A stretch of 64,000 nt of DNA from MED-G105 sp039025235 (GCA_039025235.1 JBCCOS010000006.1:186001-250000), one strand, 5' to 3'; counted from the stretch's first letter, positions 7,742 through 16,709 are shown. Made by a program: numbers and translations. The notes: generated from the letters alone by a model not told the origin.

Positions 7742-8632
7742 TTAGGGTGTCGAAGATGTAGAAACTGATTTGCGCGCCCGGTAAATCAACCACGCCCCCA
7801 AACCGGCCATTGGTGTTGAAAGCATCATGCCCATGGTCAAACCGAATGGAAAGTCTGGTAATTGCGTATCTGGTTGACGAAAATTCTCAACAAAGATACG
7901 TGCCGATGAATAGCCAACTAAGAAAACGCCAATCGTTGCGCCAGGTGTCTTAAGTAATTTGATCCCATGCGTGGCGAAGCGCAAAATGGCGAATAGAACG
8001 AGGCCTTCGAGTGCCGCTTCGTAAAGTTGGCTCGGATGACGCGGAATTGACAGGGGGTCTTGTGGAAACACCATGGCCCAAGGGCCATTCCAAGGGCGTC
8101 CATACAACTCGCCATTGATGAAATTTGCGACACGTCCAAGGAATAATCCGATAGGAATAACGGCGGCAAACATATCCCCGATCTCAAGCGGGTTCAGCGC
8201 ATGTTTCCGACAGAACAAGTAACCTGCCGTCGTGACGCCGATTAGACCGCCATGAAACGACATGCCACCACCCCATATTCTGAGGGCTGGTGGAATAGGA
8301 ACCCATCCAACGAGGGTCTTTATTAGGCCGGGCTGCATATTCGCACCCAAGGCGACCCATGGATCAGTGAGAAGCTGTGGCTCGTAGAATACAACGTAAC
8401 CAATTCGACCGCCCGCAAGAACACCAATGGCAACCCAAAATACAATATCTTCCAATTGAACTTTGTTCAGTGCTGGTCCTGTGTTCGGCCAGATCGCGAC
8501 ATTCGACATGATCTTCTGTAAATAGTACCAGCCGAGCCCCAACCCGAAAATGTAACTTAGTGCATACCAGCGAATGGGTAGTCCAAATACAGAAAAAGCG
8601 ACGGGGTCAATATTCGGGTAGGCAATCGTCAT
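7742..8632 (-). CDS. lgt: Prolipoprotein diacylglyceryl transferase
   Basis: This inner-membrane enzyme transfers diacylglycerol from phosphatidylglycerol to the lipobox cysteine of prolipoproteins. It has about seven membrane segments. The Lgt signature GRVANFINGELYGRPW is present, as are GGRIGYVVFYEP, MSFHGGLIG with the catalytic His, and HPSQLYEA. Length 296 is normal. Substrates in this window include the lipoproteins at 44993-45430 and 56779-57201. It is the first gene of the operon; upstream is the divergent ubiK. Confidence 0.97.
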   Translation of the reverse strand: MTIAYPNIDPVAFSVFGLPIRWYALSYIFGLGLGWYYLQKIMSNVAIWPNTGPALNKVQLEDIVFWVAIGVLAGGRIGYVVFYEPQLLTDPWVALGANMQPGLIKTLVGWVPIPPALRIWGGGMSFHGGLIGVTTAGYLFCRKHALNPLEIGDMFAAVIPIGLFLGRVANFINGELYGRPWNGPWAMVFPQDPLSIPRHPSQLYEAALEGLVLFAILRFATHGIKLLKTPGATIGVFLVGYSSARIFVENFRQPDTQLPDFPFGLTMGMMLSTPMAGLGAWLIYRARKSVSTSSTP

Positions 8633-8870
8633 ATTTTCTCTGCGCGTTGTGTGTCACGCGGACTAGGCGAATGATGCTAAACCGCTCCACGCGATTTACC
8701 GATCTTTTTGTAAGATGTCGCCCCTTGATTTAACTTTTGCAAATCTGTCTGCGACACCCAATGGCCATTGATAAAGGAGGCTAGACTATTGCGGTGGCGT
8801 TCGATGTGCATATTTAAAGACATAATGGATTACTTTTGGTCTAGGCTGCTCGCATTCGTGGAGGGAATTT
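8633..8870. promoter_or_regulatory. Divergent promoter region between lgt and ubiK
   Basis: These 238 bp lie between two divergently transcribed genes and must hold both promoters. It contains a perfect 12-bp palindrome CAATGGCCATTG at 8759-8770. I see no unambiguous -35/-10 pair. Confidence 0.4.
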
Positions 8871-9119
8871 ATGCAATCTCAAAATCCGTTTCTTGATCAA
8901 ATGGCAAAGGCGATGTCGGATGCGGCTGGTGCTGCGGACGGCGTGCGGAAAGAAGCTGAAACGGTGATGCGAAGCCAATTACAGCGCCTTTTGTCCGATA
9001 TGGATCTTGTTTCTCGAGATGAATTCGAGACGGTGCGGGCAATGGCCGAGACGGCCAGGAACGAAAATGACGCGTTACGCGATAAAATCGCTGAATTAGA
9101 AGCCAAAATCGAAAAATAA
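8871..9119 (+). CDS. ubiK: UbiK/BMFP-family ubiquinone biosynthesis accessory factor
   Basis: An 82-residue protein with a membrane-fusogenic N-terminal amphipathic half (NPFLDQMAKAMSDAAGAADGV) and a C-terminal coiled coil (ARNENDALRDKIAELEAKIE), the organisation of the UbiK/BMFP family (DUF526), which trimerises and supports aerobic ubiquinone synthesis. The start is well supported by GTGGAGGGAATTTATG. YbjN-like and proC genes follow, a neighbourhood common in alphaproteobacteria. Confidence 0.88.
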   Translation: MQSQNPFLDQMAKAMSDAAGAADGVRKEAETVMRSQLQRLLSDMDLVSRDEFETVRAMAETARNENDALRDKIAELEAKIEK

Positions 9120-9126
9120 GGGGCCA

Positions 9127-9159
9127 CCTGTTTTCGATTTTATTGGGGCAGGCTTTTTT
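9127..9159 (+). terminator. Candidate rho-independent terminator after ubiK
   Basis: A short imperfect stem (CCTG at 9127-9130 against CAGG at 9149-9152) ends in a C and a run of six T residues. The stem is weak, so this is only a candidate. Confidence 0.35.
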
Positions 9160-9258
9160 AGATTAAAAACCAAGGAGTTTTCCAGAGGCGGTTGGCGAAT
9201 CATTGCGGCTCAGCGCGACTCGGCACGCAATTAGCGTGTGAGCAGCAAGAGGATCAAC

Positions 9259-9765
9259 ATGTCCATTAATCTCCTGGAACGGCCCGCCCAAATGACTCAA
9301 GACCCCTTGGAGTCAATTGAAACTGTCGCTGTGATACTCGAATTGGAATCAGAACGCATTGACGATGCTGAACTTCACCTTGCGATGCCTGGGGCATGGC
9401 GCGACGCAGGGGTTTGGTTCACGTGGCGACCTGAGGTATCGACGATTCAGATGGGCGCCCCATTAGATATAAAAGTCCCTGAAACCCGCCGGGCTGATGC
9501 GGCAAGGCTTGTCACAATGGTAAATGAGCGTCTTTGGTTAGGGCATTTCGACCTCTGGTCTGAAGACCTGACTATTGTCTATCGCAATGCGATGGTTGTT
9601 CCTGACGAAACTGGGTTGGAGATGACGCAAGCGCAAGCCGTCATTCGGGCAACAGCTGAAGCAATCGATCGATTTTTCCCAGCGTTCAATTATTTGATTT
9701 GGGGCGGTAAGTCCCCGGAAGAAGCGCTTAAGGCATCGTTGTTTGATACCGTTGGAAGCGCCTAA
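9259..9765 (+). CDS. YbjN domain-containing protein
   Basis: A 168-residue cytosolic protein of the YbjN family, whose fold resembles type III secretion chaperones and whose exact role is unclear. Seen: the N-terminal VAVILELESERIDDAELHLAMPG and the Trp-rich AWRDAGVWFTWRPE, then ARLVTMVNERLWLGHFDLWSEDLTIVYRNAM. I place the start at ATG 9259 because AAGAGGATCAAC lies just ahead of it; an upstream GTG at 9238 lacks such a site. It precedes proC. Confidence 0.85.
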   Translation: MSINLLERPAQMTQDPLESIETVAVILELESERIDDAELHLAMPGAWRDAGVWFTWRPEVSTIQMGAPLDIKVPETRRADAARLVTMVNERLWLGHFDLWSEDLTIVYRNAMVVPDETGLEMTQAQAVIRATAEAIDRFFPAFNYLIWGGKSPEEALKASLFDTVGSA

Positions 9766-9949
9766 CCACATCCACGACCTGACATCGTTTTTTGCAAATA
9801 GAAAAACAATATCTCAGTCGATGAAACCTTGTCGGGGTCGATAATATTTAAGATTTGCAGTTTTTGTCGGCTGCTGTACAGCCATTAGATGGCTCCATGA
9901 AATAAGTCGCCTTGATCATCGGGCGAAAGTAAGCAGATTGAGGGGCGTT

Positions 9950-10750
9950 ATGCGCATTGCACTCATCGGAGCGGGCTCAATGGGACAGGCCATGCTCGCT
10001 TCGTGGTTAAAGTCAAAAACGGCTCAACCCGAAGAGATATCGGTTTTTGAACCAAATCCAACGTCTGATCTTTTGATAGAAGCCAATCAAAAGGGCGTAC
10101 ACATAAATCCGGCCCTTACCGATATTGATCCCGATATTTTCGTGCTGGCGATTAAGCCACAAATGGCACATGAGGTTTTGCCGTCTTTTGCAAAATTGGC
10201 ATCTAAATCACTGACGCTATCAATTATGGCGGGGATATCGTGCGATACAATTTCAACCCTCTTGGGCGGCGGAACAATTGTCCGTGGCATGCCGAACCTT
10301 GCCGTGCAGGTAGGTGAGGGGGTAACTGGTCTTTACACCAATCAGGAATTGAATGATGCCCAAAAGGAAATGGTGACGAGTCTCGTTCAAACAACGGGAC
10401 GCACCATATGGGTCTCGAAAGAATCAGCGCTCGATATCGTGACCGCAATTTCTGGTTCTGGACCCGCCTATTTCTTTTTGCTTGCCGAGGCATTGAGCGA
10501 AGCCGCCGTCGCGCATGGCTTTAGTGAAAATGATGCGCGTATCCTTGCTGAGGGAACACTCCGCGGCGCCGGTGCGTTGTTGGCGAGCGATGTTAGAACT
10601 GCAGGGGAGTGGAGAGCGGCAGTCACCTCTCCGGGTGGGGTTACAGCTGCCGCATTGTCGGCGCTGGATTATCCACAGGCAGGCATTCGTCCGTTGGCGC
10701 TTGATGCCGTTAAGACCGGTGCTGCCAGAGCCGCAGCCCTTTCGAAGTGA
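9950..10750 (+). CDS. proC: Pyrroline-5-carboxylate reductase
   Basis: It catalyses the last step of proline synthesis. The Rossmann NAD(P)-binding motif IALIGAGSMGQAM is at the very N-terminus. VLAIKPQM, SIMAGISC and IVRGMPNLAVQVGEGVTGLY follow, and the C-terminal domain has the ProC signature SGSGPAYFFLLAEALSEAA and VTSPGGVTAAALSALD. The start at ATG 9950 has AGGGG directly ahead of it, which I prefer over the TTG at 9938. A RIME-like repeat and the TonB receptor gene follow at once. Confidence 0.96.
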   Translation: MRIALIGAGSMGQAMLASWLKSKTAQPEEISVFEPNPTSDLLIEANQKGVHINPALTDIDPDIFVLAIKPQMAHEVLPSFAKLASKSLTLSIMAGISCDTISTLLGGGTIVRGMPNLAVQVGEGVTGLYTNQELNDAQKEMVTSLVQTTGRTIWVSKESALDIVTAISGSGPAYFFLLAEALSEAAVAHGFSENDARILAEGTLRGAGALLASDVRTAGEWRAAVTSPGGVTAAALSALDYPQAGIRPLALDAVKTGAARAAALSK

Positions 10751-10794
10751 TATACAGTGAGTGGTTTCAGTTTGTTAGCGTATAAACCAAAGCT

Positions 10795-10897
10795 AGAGCG
10801 CTTCGCGGATAGATGTGTGTGGTTATCCGCAAAAGAAGCGCGACAGAACAAAGACTTAAGGCCGCGTTCCGATTCTATTGGAACGCGAACGGCTCTG
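10795..10897 (+). repeat. RIME-like two-stem repeat between proC and the TonB receptor gene
   Basis: Bounded by TAGAGC and GGCTCTGG. The left stem is GCGCTTCGCGGATAG / TTATCCGCAAAAGAAGCGC, the linker ACAAAGACTTAAG, and the right stem GCGTTCCGAT / ATTGGAACGCG. It lies within the open reading frame that runs into the receptor gene and ends directly before the GTG at 10898 that begins the signal peptide. Confidence 0.8.
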
Positions 10898-12946
10898 GTG
10901 CAAACGACGCGCAGCATACTACTTGCTTTTGGGGGAGTATTATCATCCGTCAATGTTTCGTTGGCTGAAAACGATCTAGTAGGATTGACGGACCTACCAG
11001 ACAAGATTGTTGTTGTTGAACGTCGACCCAGTGCGATCGTCAACGCGCCATTGAGCGTGGCACGCATATCCTCCTCTGAAATAGATTTGGTTGGAGCTGA
11101 CCATGCAAATGAAATTCTATCTCGTGTTCCGGGCGTTTTTATTCATCGCGGAAGCGGGCAAGAACACCTAACGGCGATCCGCTCACCGGTGTTAACGGGG
11201 GGCGCAGGGGCCGGCTCGTTTTTGTTCTTGCAAGATGGCGTGCCGTTGCGCTCCGCTGGTTTTGCTAACGTCAATGCGCTGTTTGAGGCGCATACGGAGA
11301 TTGCGTCGGCAATTGATGTGGTAAGAGGCCCATCAGGTGCAGTATACGGCTCGAATGCTATTCACGGTGCCATTGATGTTCGCACACCGGATCCATCTGC
11401 TTTTACTGGCGGCGGGGTCTTTTCCTTGAGTGGGGACACGATTGGTCGGATCAAAGGCGCTGCAGAAATTGGATGGAGCGGAAGCGGCGCTTTACGCGAC
11501 GGCTATGCCGCGGTCTCCATTCTCGATGACCCGGGGTTTCGTGCCGATAGTGGTGTTGATCAACAAAAGATAACGTTCCGTCAACGTCATACGCTTGGGT
11601 CTGCGACCGCAACAACAAGTGTATATTTCAATAATCTGAACCAGGAGACCGCTGGGTTTATCGAGGGCGATGACGTTTATCTCGATCCGATTATTCGTCG
11701 AACGAACCCTAATCCGGAAGCGTTTCGCGACGCGCGCGCATTTCGATTGGCATCAACGATTGATGCACCATTATCGGAGAATACAAACCTTATCGTTACG
11801 CCATATTTCCGTTGGACGGATATGGATTTCTTACTCTTCTTTTTGCCCTCACAAGCACTTGAAGAAAATCGCCATTGGAGTTTTGGTGTACAGTCCGCCG
11901 TTTATCATGATCGGGATAACTTTTCTTTTTTTGCTGGACTGGATTTAGAACGAACAACCGGTTTCTTAACGGAGTTTCAGTCGATCCCAACGACGTTTTC
12001 TTTCACACAAGGTTTGCATTACGACTATGAAGTCGACGCGTTGAGTGCGTCGCCTTTTGCTGGGATTGACTGGCGATTAAATAATCGACTGACCGCACGA
12101 TTGGCCGTCCGTGGTGACTATACGCGATATAATTATGACAATCGAACGGATAGTGGGGTTGTCGGACGGTTTTTAAGGCCTGATGATCGCGTTGATGATT
12201 TTTTTACGGCGAGCCCCAAAGCGAGCTTAACCTATAATGTAGATGATACATCATTATACGTGGCATTTGCCATAGGCGCGCGTCCTCCGCAAACAACAGA
12301 TTTATATCGCCTGCAGATCAATCAGACCACTGATCCCGCTGAGCCAGAAACAATTACATCAGTTGAAGGAGGAATTCGAAGCCGTATTGGGCCAGCGACG
12401 TTTAACTTGGTTGGATTTGCCATGGAGAAAGACAATTTCTTTTTCCGTGATGCCGATGGCTTTAATGTACCTGATGGTGTTACCCGGCATATAGGCGGCG
12501 AGGCTGACATAAATATAGAGATTATGCCGTCCCTTATTCTTAACGCTGACATAGCCTACGGTCGGCATACGTATCGTTTTTCTCGTGACGTGGAGCGTGA
12601 CACAGAAGTGATCGTTTTTGGTAATGTCGTTGATACGAGCCCGCGTTGGCTTGTTGGTACCAGGCTATTGTGGACCCCCGAAAACACACCGTTTACCGCG
12701 GAGGCGAGTTGGCGATATGTGAGTGAGTATTTCACAGATGCTGCGAATGATAATTCCTACCCTGGGCACGACATTATCGATCTCAGAGCGGGTTGGCGCT
12801 TTTCTGACCGAGTGGAGATTTTTGGGGCTCTCAGAAATGTTGCAAATACGTTTTACGCCGAACGGGCTGATTTCGCATTTGGCAGCGCGCGCTTTTTCCC
12901 TGGAGAGGGACGGGTGCTTACAATGGGCGTTCGTGTCACGCGATAA
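10898..12946 (+). CDS. TonB-dependent outer-membrane receptor
   Basis: An outer-membrane active transporter of about 682 residues. The Sec signal peptide is TRSILLAFGGVLSSVNVSLA before END. The plug domain shows ISSSEIDLVGADHANEILSRVPGVFI, FLQDGVPLRSAG and IDVVRGPSGAVYGSNAIHGAIDV, and the beta-barrel runs to the C-terminal RVLTMGVRVTR. I see no clear TonB box. The start is uncertain: the frame is open back to a GTG at 10757, which would add 47 residues largely encoded by the repeat at 10795-10897, so I prefer GTG 10898. The substrate cannot be told from sequence. Confidence 0.88.
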   Translation: MQTTRSILLAFGGVLSSVNVSLAENDLVGLTDLPDKIVVVERRPSAIVNAPLSVARISSSEIDLVGADHANEILSRVPGVFIHRGSGQEHLTAIRSPVLTGGAGAGSFLFLQDGVPLRSAGFANVNALFEAHTEIASAIDVVRGPSGAVYGSNAIHGAIDVRTPDPSAFTGGGVFSLSGDTIGRIKGAAEIGWSGSGALRDGYAAVSILDDPGFRADSGVDQQKITFRQRHTLGSATATTSVYFNNLNQETAGFIEGDDVYLDPIIRRTNPNPEAFRDARAFRLASTIDAPLSENTNLIVTPYFRWTDMDFLLFFLPSQALEENRHWSFGVQSAVYHDRDNFSFFAGLDLERTTGFLTEFQSIPTTFSFTQGLHYDYEVDALSASPFAGIDWRLNNRLTARLAVRGDYTRYNYDNRTDSGVVGRFLRPDDRVDDFFTASPKASLTYNVDDTSLYVAFAIGARPPQTTDLYRLQINQTTDPAEPETITSVEGGIRSRIGPATFNLVGFAMEKDNFFFRDADGFNVPDGVTRHIGGEADINIEIMPSLILNADIAYGRHTYRFSRDVERDTEVIVFGNVVDTSPRWLVGTRLLWTPENTPFTAEASWRYVSEYFTDAANDNSYPGHDIIDLRAGWRFSDRVEIFGALRNVANTFYAERADFAFGSARFFPGEGRVLTMGVRVTR

Positions 12947-13029
12947 GTCGTCAATTGCCGTGCGATAAAATTCGCTATTGTTGTTGAAGATTGTTCATCG
13001 GCTAATTAAGTCAGCTATTATTAACGAGA

Positions 13030-13668
13030 ATGAATATCATGAACGCAAATTCTGTGATTGTCCCCCCAGACTTTGGCGAAGAGACAGATGCTTTTCGTCA
13101 ATCGCCTGAAACCATTGAACTCCTCGTCAAGCGGCGGTCTCTTCAGGCTGATTTTCTTGCGGAGCCCGGCCCATCGGAAGAAGAGCTTAGCCAGATTCTG
13201 CGTATTGCCGCGCGGGCGCCCGACCACGGGCGGGTCGTCCCCTTTCGGTTTCTTGTGTTCAGAAATGAGATGCGGAAACGCGCTGGCGATATCCTCGCGG
13301 ATGCCTTTTTGAAGGTTGAGCCTCAGGCTTCCGAAGAGAGAGTCGACAAAGAGCGACATCGTTTTCTGCGCGCGCCTATCGTTGTCGCGCTTATTTCTAA
13401 GCTTCAGCCAAAGCACAAAATACCGGTTTGGGAACAAACACTCACGATCGGCGCCGTCGGCCAGAATATGCTAATTGCCGCAAACGCACATGGCTTTGCT
13501 GCTCAGTGGCTGACAGAATGGTATGCCTATGATGACACAATCAAAAGAGGTTTCCGCTTAACTGAAGGCGAGGATTTTGCGGGCTTTGTTTACATTGGTG
13601 CCGCTGCGCAAAAGCCAAAAGAACGCGCAAGACCGGAAATGGATGCAATAACACGTTATTTTGAATAG
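13030..13668 (+). CDS. Nitroreductase-family flavoprotein
   Basis: This 212-residue FMN-dependent oxidoreductase is of the YdjA-like type. Seen: LLVKRRSLQADFLAEPGPSEEELSQILRIAARAPDHGRV (FMN-binding N-terminus with the RRS motif), VGQNMLIAANAHGFAAQWLTEW, and the C-terminal GFVYIGAAAQKPKERARP. An in-frame ATG at 13039 is an alternative start. The physiological substrate is unknown. It is a single gene on the plus strand between the receptor gene and the YceI gene. Confidence 0.9.
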   Translation: MNIMNANSVIVPPDFGEETDAFRQSPETIELLVKRRSLQADFLAEPGPSEEELSQILRIAARAPDHGRVVPFRFLVFRNEMRKRAGDILADAFLKVEPQASEERVDKERHRFLRAPIVVALISKLQPKHKIPVWEQTLTIGAVGQNMLIAANAHGFAAQWLTEWYAYDDTIKRGFRLTEGEDFAGFVYIGAAAQKPKERARPEMDAITRYFE

Positions 13669-13852
13669 CGATTTGGACAATGTTCGTCTGAAACCGAGAT
13701 GAACATTGATTGGAGTTTACCTAGTGATTTTTTGTTTGGCATGACGAATAATGCCATTGTTTGAATTCACTTATCCTGGTTATCATGTTGCGCTTAATAC
13801 AGATCTGTAAAATTGACCTTATGGGATAACGTTTCGAAAGAGGACTTTAGAA

Positions 13853-14464
13853 ATGAGAAACCTCGTCATTGCCGCCGTTGGGGCTAGTTTCTTAACAACG
13901 ATGTCTGCTATCGCAGCTGATCATTCTGTCGATGTCTCAGCTGCTGAATCCGGGACGTACGCTTCAGATCCGGGGCACGCATATATCACATTTAGCTATC
14001 TGCATCAGGGGTATTCTAAGCCCTTTTTGCGTTGGCGAAAATGGGATGCGACCCTTGATTGGGATGCTGATGATCCTTCGAAGTCTACAGTAAGCGTAGA
14101 GATCGATGCGTCATCGATCGATTCTGGAGTTGATAAGTTTGACGCTCATTTGCGGAGCGCCGACTTTTTCGAAGTCGATAAGTATCCTAAAATTACATTT
14201 GTCAGTACATCCCTTGAGAAAACCGGAAATGCCACGGGTGTCATGACAGGCGATTTAATCGTTAAGGGAAAAACGACGCCTGTGACGTTAGATGTTACGC
14301 TCAATAAAGCCGCCGATGATGCCTTCGCAAAAGGACACAAACTTGGCTTTTCGGCGAGGGGTAAAGTCAAGCGTTCTGACTTGGGAGTCGGAAAATATGC
14401 GCCAGCGGTGGGAGACGATGTTGACCTCGTAATTGAGGTGGAATTCGTAAAACCCAAGGCGTAA
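13853..14464 (+). CDS. YceI family periplasmic protein
   Basis: A 203-residue protein with a Sec signal peptide (NLVIAAVGASFLTTMSAIAA before DHS) and a YceI beta-barrel lipocalin-like domain: YASDPGHAYITFSYLHQG, SVEIDASSIDSGVDKFDAHLRSADFFEVDKYP, the TGDLIVKGKTTPVTLDV strand, and LGFSARGKVKRSDLGVGKYAP. Family members bind isoprenoid-type lipids. A cytochrome b561 gene follows after a repeat, a pairing seen in many proteobacteria that suggests a redox or quinone-related role. Confidence 0.93.
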   Translation: MRNLVIAAVGASFLTTMSAIAADHSVDVSAAESGTYASDPGHAYITFSYLHQGYSKPFLRWRKWDATLDWDADDPSKSTVSVEIDASSIDSGVDKFDAHLRSADFFEVDKYPKITFVSTSLEKTGNATGVMTGDLIVKGKTTPVTLDVTLNKAADDAFAKGHKLGFSARGKVKRSDLGVGKYAPAVGDDVDLVIEVEFVKPKA

Positions 14465-14619
14465 AGAACGCGCATTCTTTTCTGTTGGCATCAGCAAGAC
14501 GGTTTAGGTACTTGCTTCTCCGCATTTCAGCTGAAGCGGCTAACGGCCTGCGTGTCAGTAAATGCCCAGAGTTAAAGAACGAAAGCCGTTCAGCGAATTT
14601 ATTTGAGACAGATTAGCTT

Positions 14620-14723
14620 TAGAGCGCTTCGCCGATAAGTGTTATCGGTTATTGGCAAAAGAAGCGCGACCAAACAAAGACTTAGAGCCGCGTTCCGATT
14701 CCGTCGGAACGCGATTAGCTCTA
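14620..14723 (+). repeat. RIME-like two-stem repeat, GATAAG subtype, reference copy
   Basis: A complete copy bounded by TAGAGC and GCTCTA. The left stem is GCGCTTCGCCGATAA / TTATTGGCAAAAGAAGCGC, the linker ACAAAGACTTAGAGC, and the right stem CGCGTTCCGATTCC / GTCGGAACGCG. It sits between the YceI and cytochrome b561 genes. Confidence 0.85.
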
Positions 14724-14741
14724 GCGTGCTGAGTAGGCTTA

Positions 14742-15320
14742 ATGTCAGAGGAAACAGCAAGATATACGAGTGTCGCGATTGGCTTGCATTGGCTCATCGC
14801 CGTGTTGATCCTTGGGCAAATTGCAGGTGGCCTTTATATGGCTGATTTGCCATTTGGTCAGGAGAAATTTGCTCTGTATCAGACCCATAAGTCTTTTGGC
14901 ATCACGATTTTGTTTCTGTCTGTTATTCGGTTGGGGTGGCGTTTGACGCATCAACCGCCAGCTCTTCCAGAAAAAATGAAAAATTGGGAACGGATTGCCG
15001 CGCGCGCGACCCATTTGGGTTTTTATGGATTGATGATCGGAATACCTCTTGGCGGGTGGGCGGTCGTTTCGGCATCCCCTCTCGCTGAAAGTGTTCCAAC
15101 CCTTCTTTTTGGTTTTATTCCCTGGCCGCATTTACCGTTTTTTGCCGACTTGCAAAATCGGCAAGAAGTTACTGACGCATTGTCGCAGATGCATAGTGCT
15201 GCCGCCTATGGGGTGCTTTTCTTACTCGTGCTTCATTTGGGGGCGGCGTTACAGCACCAATTCATAAAACGTGATCAGATACTGCTTCGTATGCTTCCGG
15301 GATTTGGGCGAAAATCTTAA
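14742..15320 (+). CDS. Cytochrome b561
   Basis: This 192-residue di-haem membrane cytochrome has four predicted helices: VAIGLHWLIAVLILGQIAGGLYM, HKSFGITILFLSVIRLGWRL, ATHLGFYGLMIGIPLGGWAVV and MHSAAAYGVLFLLVLHLGAALQH. Histidines in helices 1, 2 and 4 are placed for haem ligation. It probably passes electrons between the quinone pool and a periplasmic partner. It follows the YceI gene on the same strand. Confidence 0.93.
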   Translation: MSEETARYTSVAIGLHWLIAVLILGQIAGGLYMADLPFGQEKFALYQTHKSFGITILFLSVIRLGWRLTHQPPALPEKMKNWERIAARATHLGFYGLMIGIPLGGWAVVSASPLAESVPTLLFGFIPWPHLPFFADLQNRQEVTDALSQMHSAAAYGVLFLLVLHLGAALQHQFIKRDQILLRMLPGFGRKS

Positions 15321-15532
15321 TCAATGCGGACAGTTTGAATTGTGCACATTGCTATCTTTTTATCGATTACTGGCGATTTCCAAATACTACATGACCTCAA
15401 AATGCGATCTTCTAAAAGACATTTGAATAATAATGCTCAATTTATAAACATTTTCCTTGCTCATGCGTGTCGTTTGTTGCAACCATCGAGAAGGTAGCGT
15501 CAACTTTTAACCTTAAAAAGGGAGTCACATAG
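15321..15532. other. AT-rich non-coding leader
   Basis: This 212-bp AT-rich stretch precedes the gene at 15533. It probably holds that gene's promoter. Apart from the Shine-Dalgarno sequence next to the start I see no feature. Confidence 0.3.
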
Positions 15533-15874
15533 GTGGACAACGTTTCTACACTGAAAAAGCGCGAAGATATTGCCGAGGTGGATTTGACCGACGAGCAGAT
15601 GTGTCTCGTGGGGGCCGAAACCGCAGCGGCCGATTCCTTGCATCAGTATTTTACGGCCGGTGCAGCTTTGATGCGCTTTATGAAAGAATTGAAGGTTCGT
15701 CCGAGCGATCCACGGGCCGTTCGGATGCTAGAAGGAATGCAAACGCATCTTTCTAATTCTGTAAAAACCATGTTATTTATTGAGCGTTGTCACGGTTACA
15801 CAAATGAAATGATGGACGAACGGTCGGATCTTGAGATTAAACTTGTCGGTGGTATCCCAAAGAACAAGCCATAG
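15533..15874 (+). CDS. Unrecognised 113-residue protein
   Basis: I do not recognise the family. The GTG start is supported by AAAAGGGAGTCACATAG just upstream. The protein has a charged N-terminus (STLKKREDIAEVDLTDEQ), a helical middle (ADSLHQYFTAGAALMRFMKEL) and no signal peptide or membrane segment. It heads a short plus-strand group with the frameshifted membrane protein gene (15905) and the HTH gene (16422). The even codon usage and well placed start suggest a real gene. Confidence 0.6.
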   Translation: MDNVSTLKKREDIAEVDLTDEQMCLVGAETAAADSLHQYFTAGAALMRFMKELKVRPSDPRAVRMLEGMQTHLSNSVKTMLFIERCHGYTNEMMDERSDLEIKLVGGIPKNKP

Positions 15875-15904
15875 ATCGTTAACCTAAAATTGAACCTGGG
15901 CCCC

Positions 15905-16392
15905 ATGAGTTATTTGACGTTTGCTTATTTTGGATTAGCGGTGTTGATGGGAATAGTTGCGTCTCTTTGGGGGAGTCCGCGAAACATAACATGTGCGTTC
16001 GTTTTGATCGCATCTGTTCTTTTTGCAACGTTTGGGGCTTCAGGTTTTATGAGCGGGTGGTGGTCTCTATCAACCACGTTAACCGGTTTCATTGTTTTGG
16101 ACATTTCCATTGCAGCTTGGTTTGCCTTAATCGCGTTTAATCCCGAACCTTTTGCGCGCACTTCTGCCCTCAAAGTTCTTGTGGTTATTGAGCTTGCAAT
16201 GGTGGGCTTACACCTTTGGTTAATTTCAAACCATTTTGACTGGTTCCCAATTATTACGCGGTTTCAATTAATTCGCTCTTCATATTGGCAATGCTGTGTA
16301 GCTTGTATATGGTCATGCCGAGATCGTCAAAGGAAGCAAAGGCGGTGTTATGGGCCAAATTAAACCGTCTTAATGCAGAATGGTTCAAGTAG
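15905..16392 (+). pseudogene. Small five-helix membrane protein gene with a frameshift near 16270
   Basis: The frame from ATG 15905 encodes four hydrophobic segments (YLTFAYFGLAVLMGIVASLW, FVLIASVLFATFGASGFM, VLDISIAAWFALIAF, VLVVIELAMVGLHLWLI). After about 16265 it turns into a Cys/Arg-rich tail unlike a membrane protein. In another frame from about 16270 a fifth helix appears, LFILAMLCSLYMVM, followed by a basic tail ending EWFK and a TAG at 16390-16392. One lost base, for example in the AA at 16270-16271, would join the two into about 162 residues. This is either a decayed gene or a sequencing error. The family is not recognised. Confidence 0.6.
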
Positions 16393-16421
16393 GTAGGTTT
16401 GTTAGGATCATTTGGGTAAGG

Positions 16422-16709
16422 ATGACCAAGACTAAAATTAACTCAGAAACGTCGCAATTAAATACCTTAATTGGTCATCGTTTGCGTCAGGCGAGAAATT
16501 ATCGAGAACAGTCCCAAGAGATGGCAGCAAGAGGATTGGCGATATCAAGGCAGCAGTTGCAACGTTTCGAATCGGGTGCAACGCATATTCCTGCTGTAGC
16601 GTTATTCAAATTAGCGGAATATTACGGCGTAGAAATGAGCTTCTTGATGCAAGACCTTCAAGAGACGGAACAAACAAAACCGCATTTCGAGCCGAAACGA
16701 ATTATCTAA
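16422..16709 (+). CDS. XRE-family helix-turn-helix regulator
   Basis: A 95-residue DNA-binding protein. The Cro/C1-type HTH spans about residues 17-70: IGHRLRQARNYREQSQEMAARGLAISRQQLQRFESG, then HIPAVALFKLAEYYGVEMSFLM. No second domain is present. I prefer ATG 16422 as the start; the frame is open back to 16380. It probably regulates itself and the small upstream genes. Degenerate repeats follow. Confidence 0.85.
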   Translation: MTKTKINSETSQLNTLIGHRLRQARNYREQSQEMAARGLAISRQQLQRFESGATHIPAVALFKLAEYYGVEMSFLMQDLQETEQTKPHFEPKRII

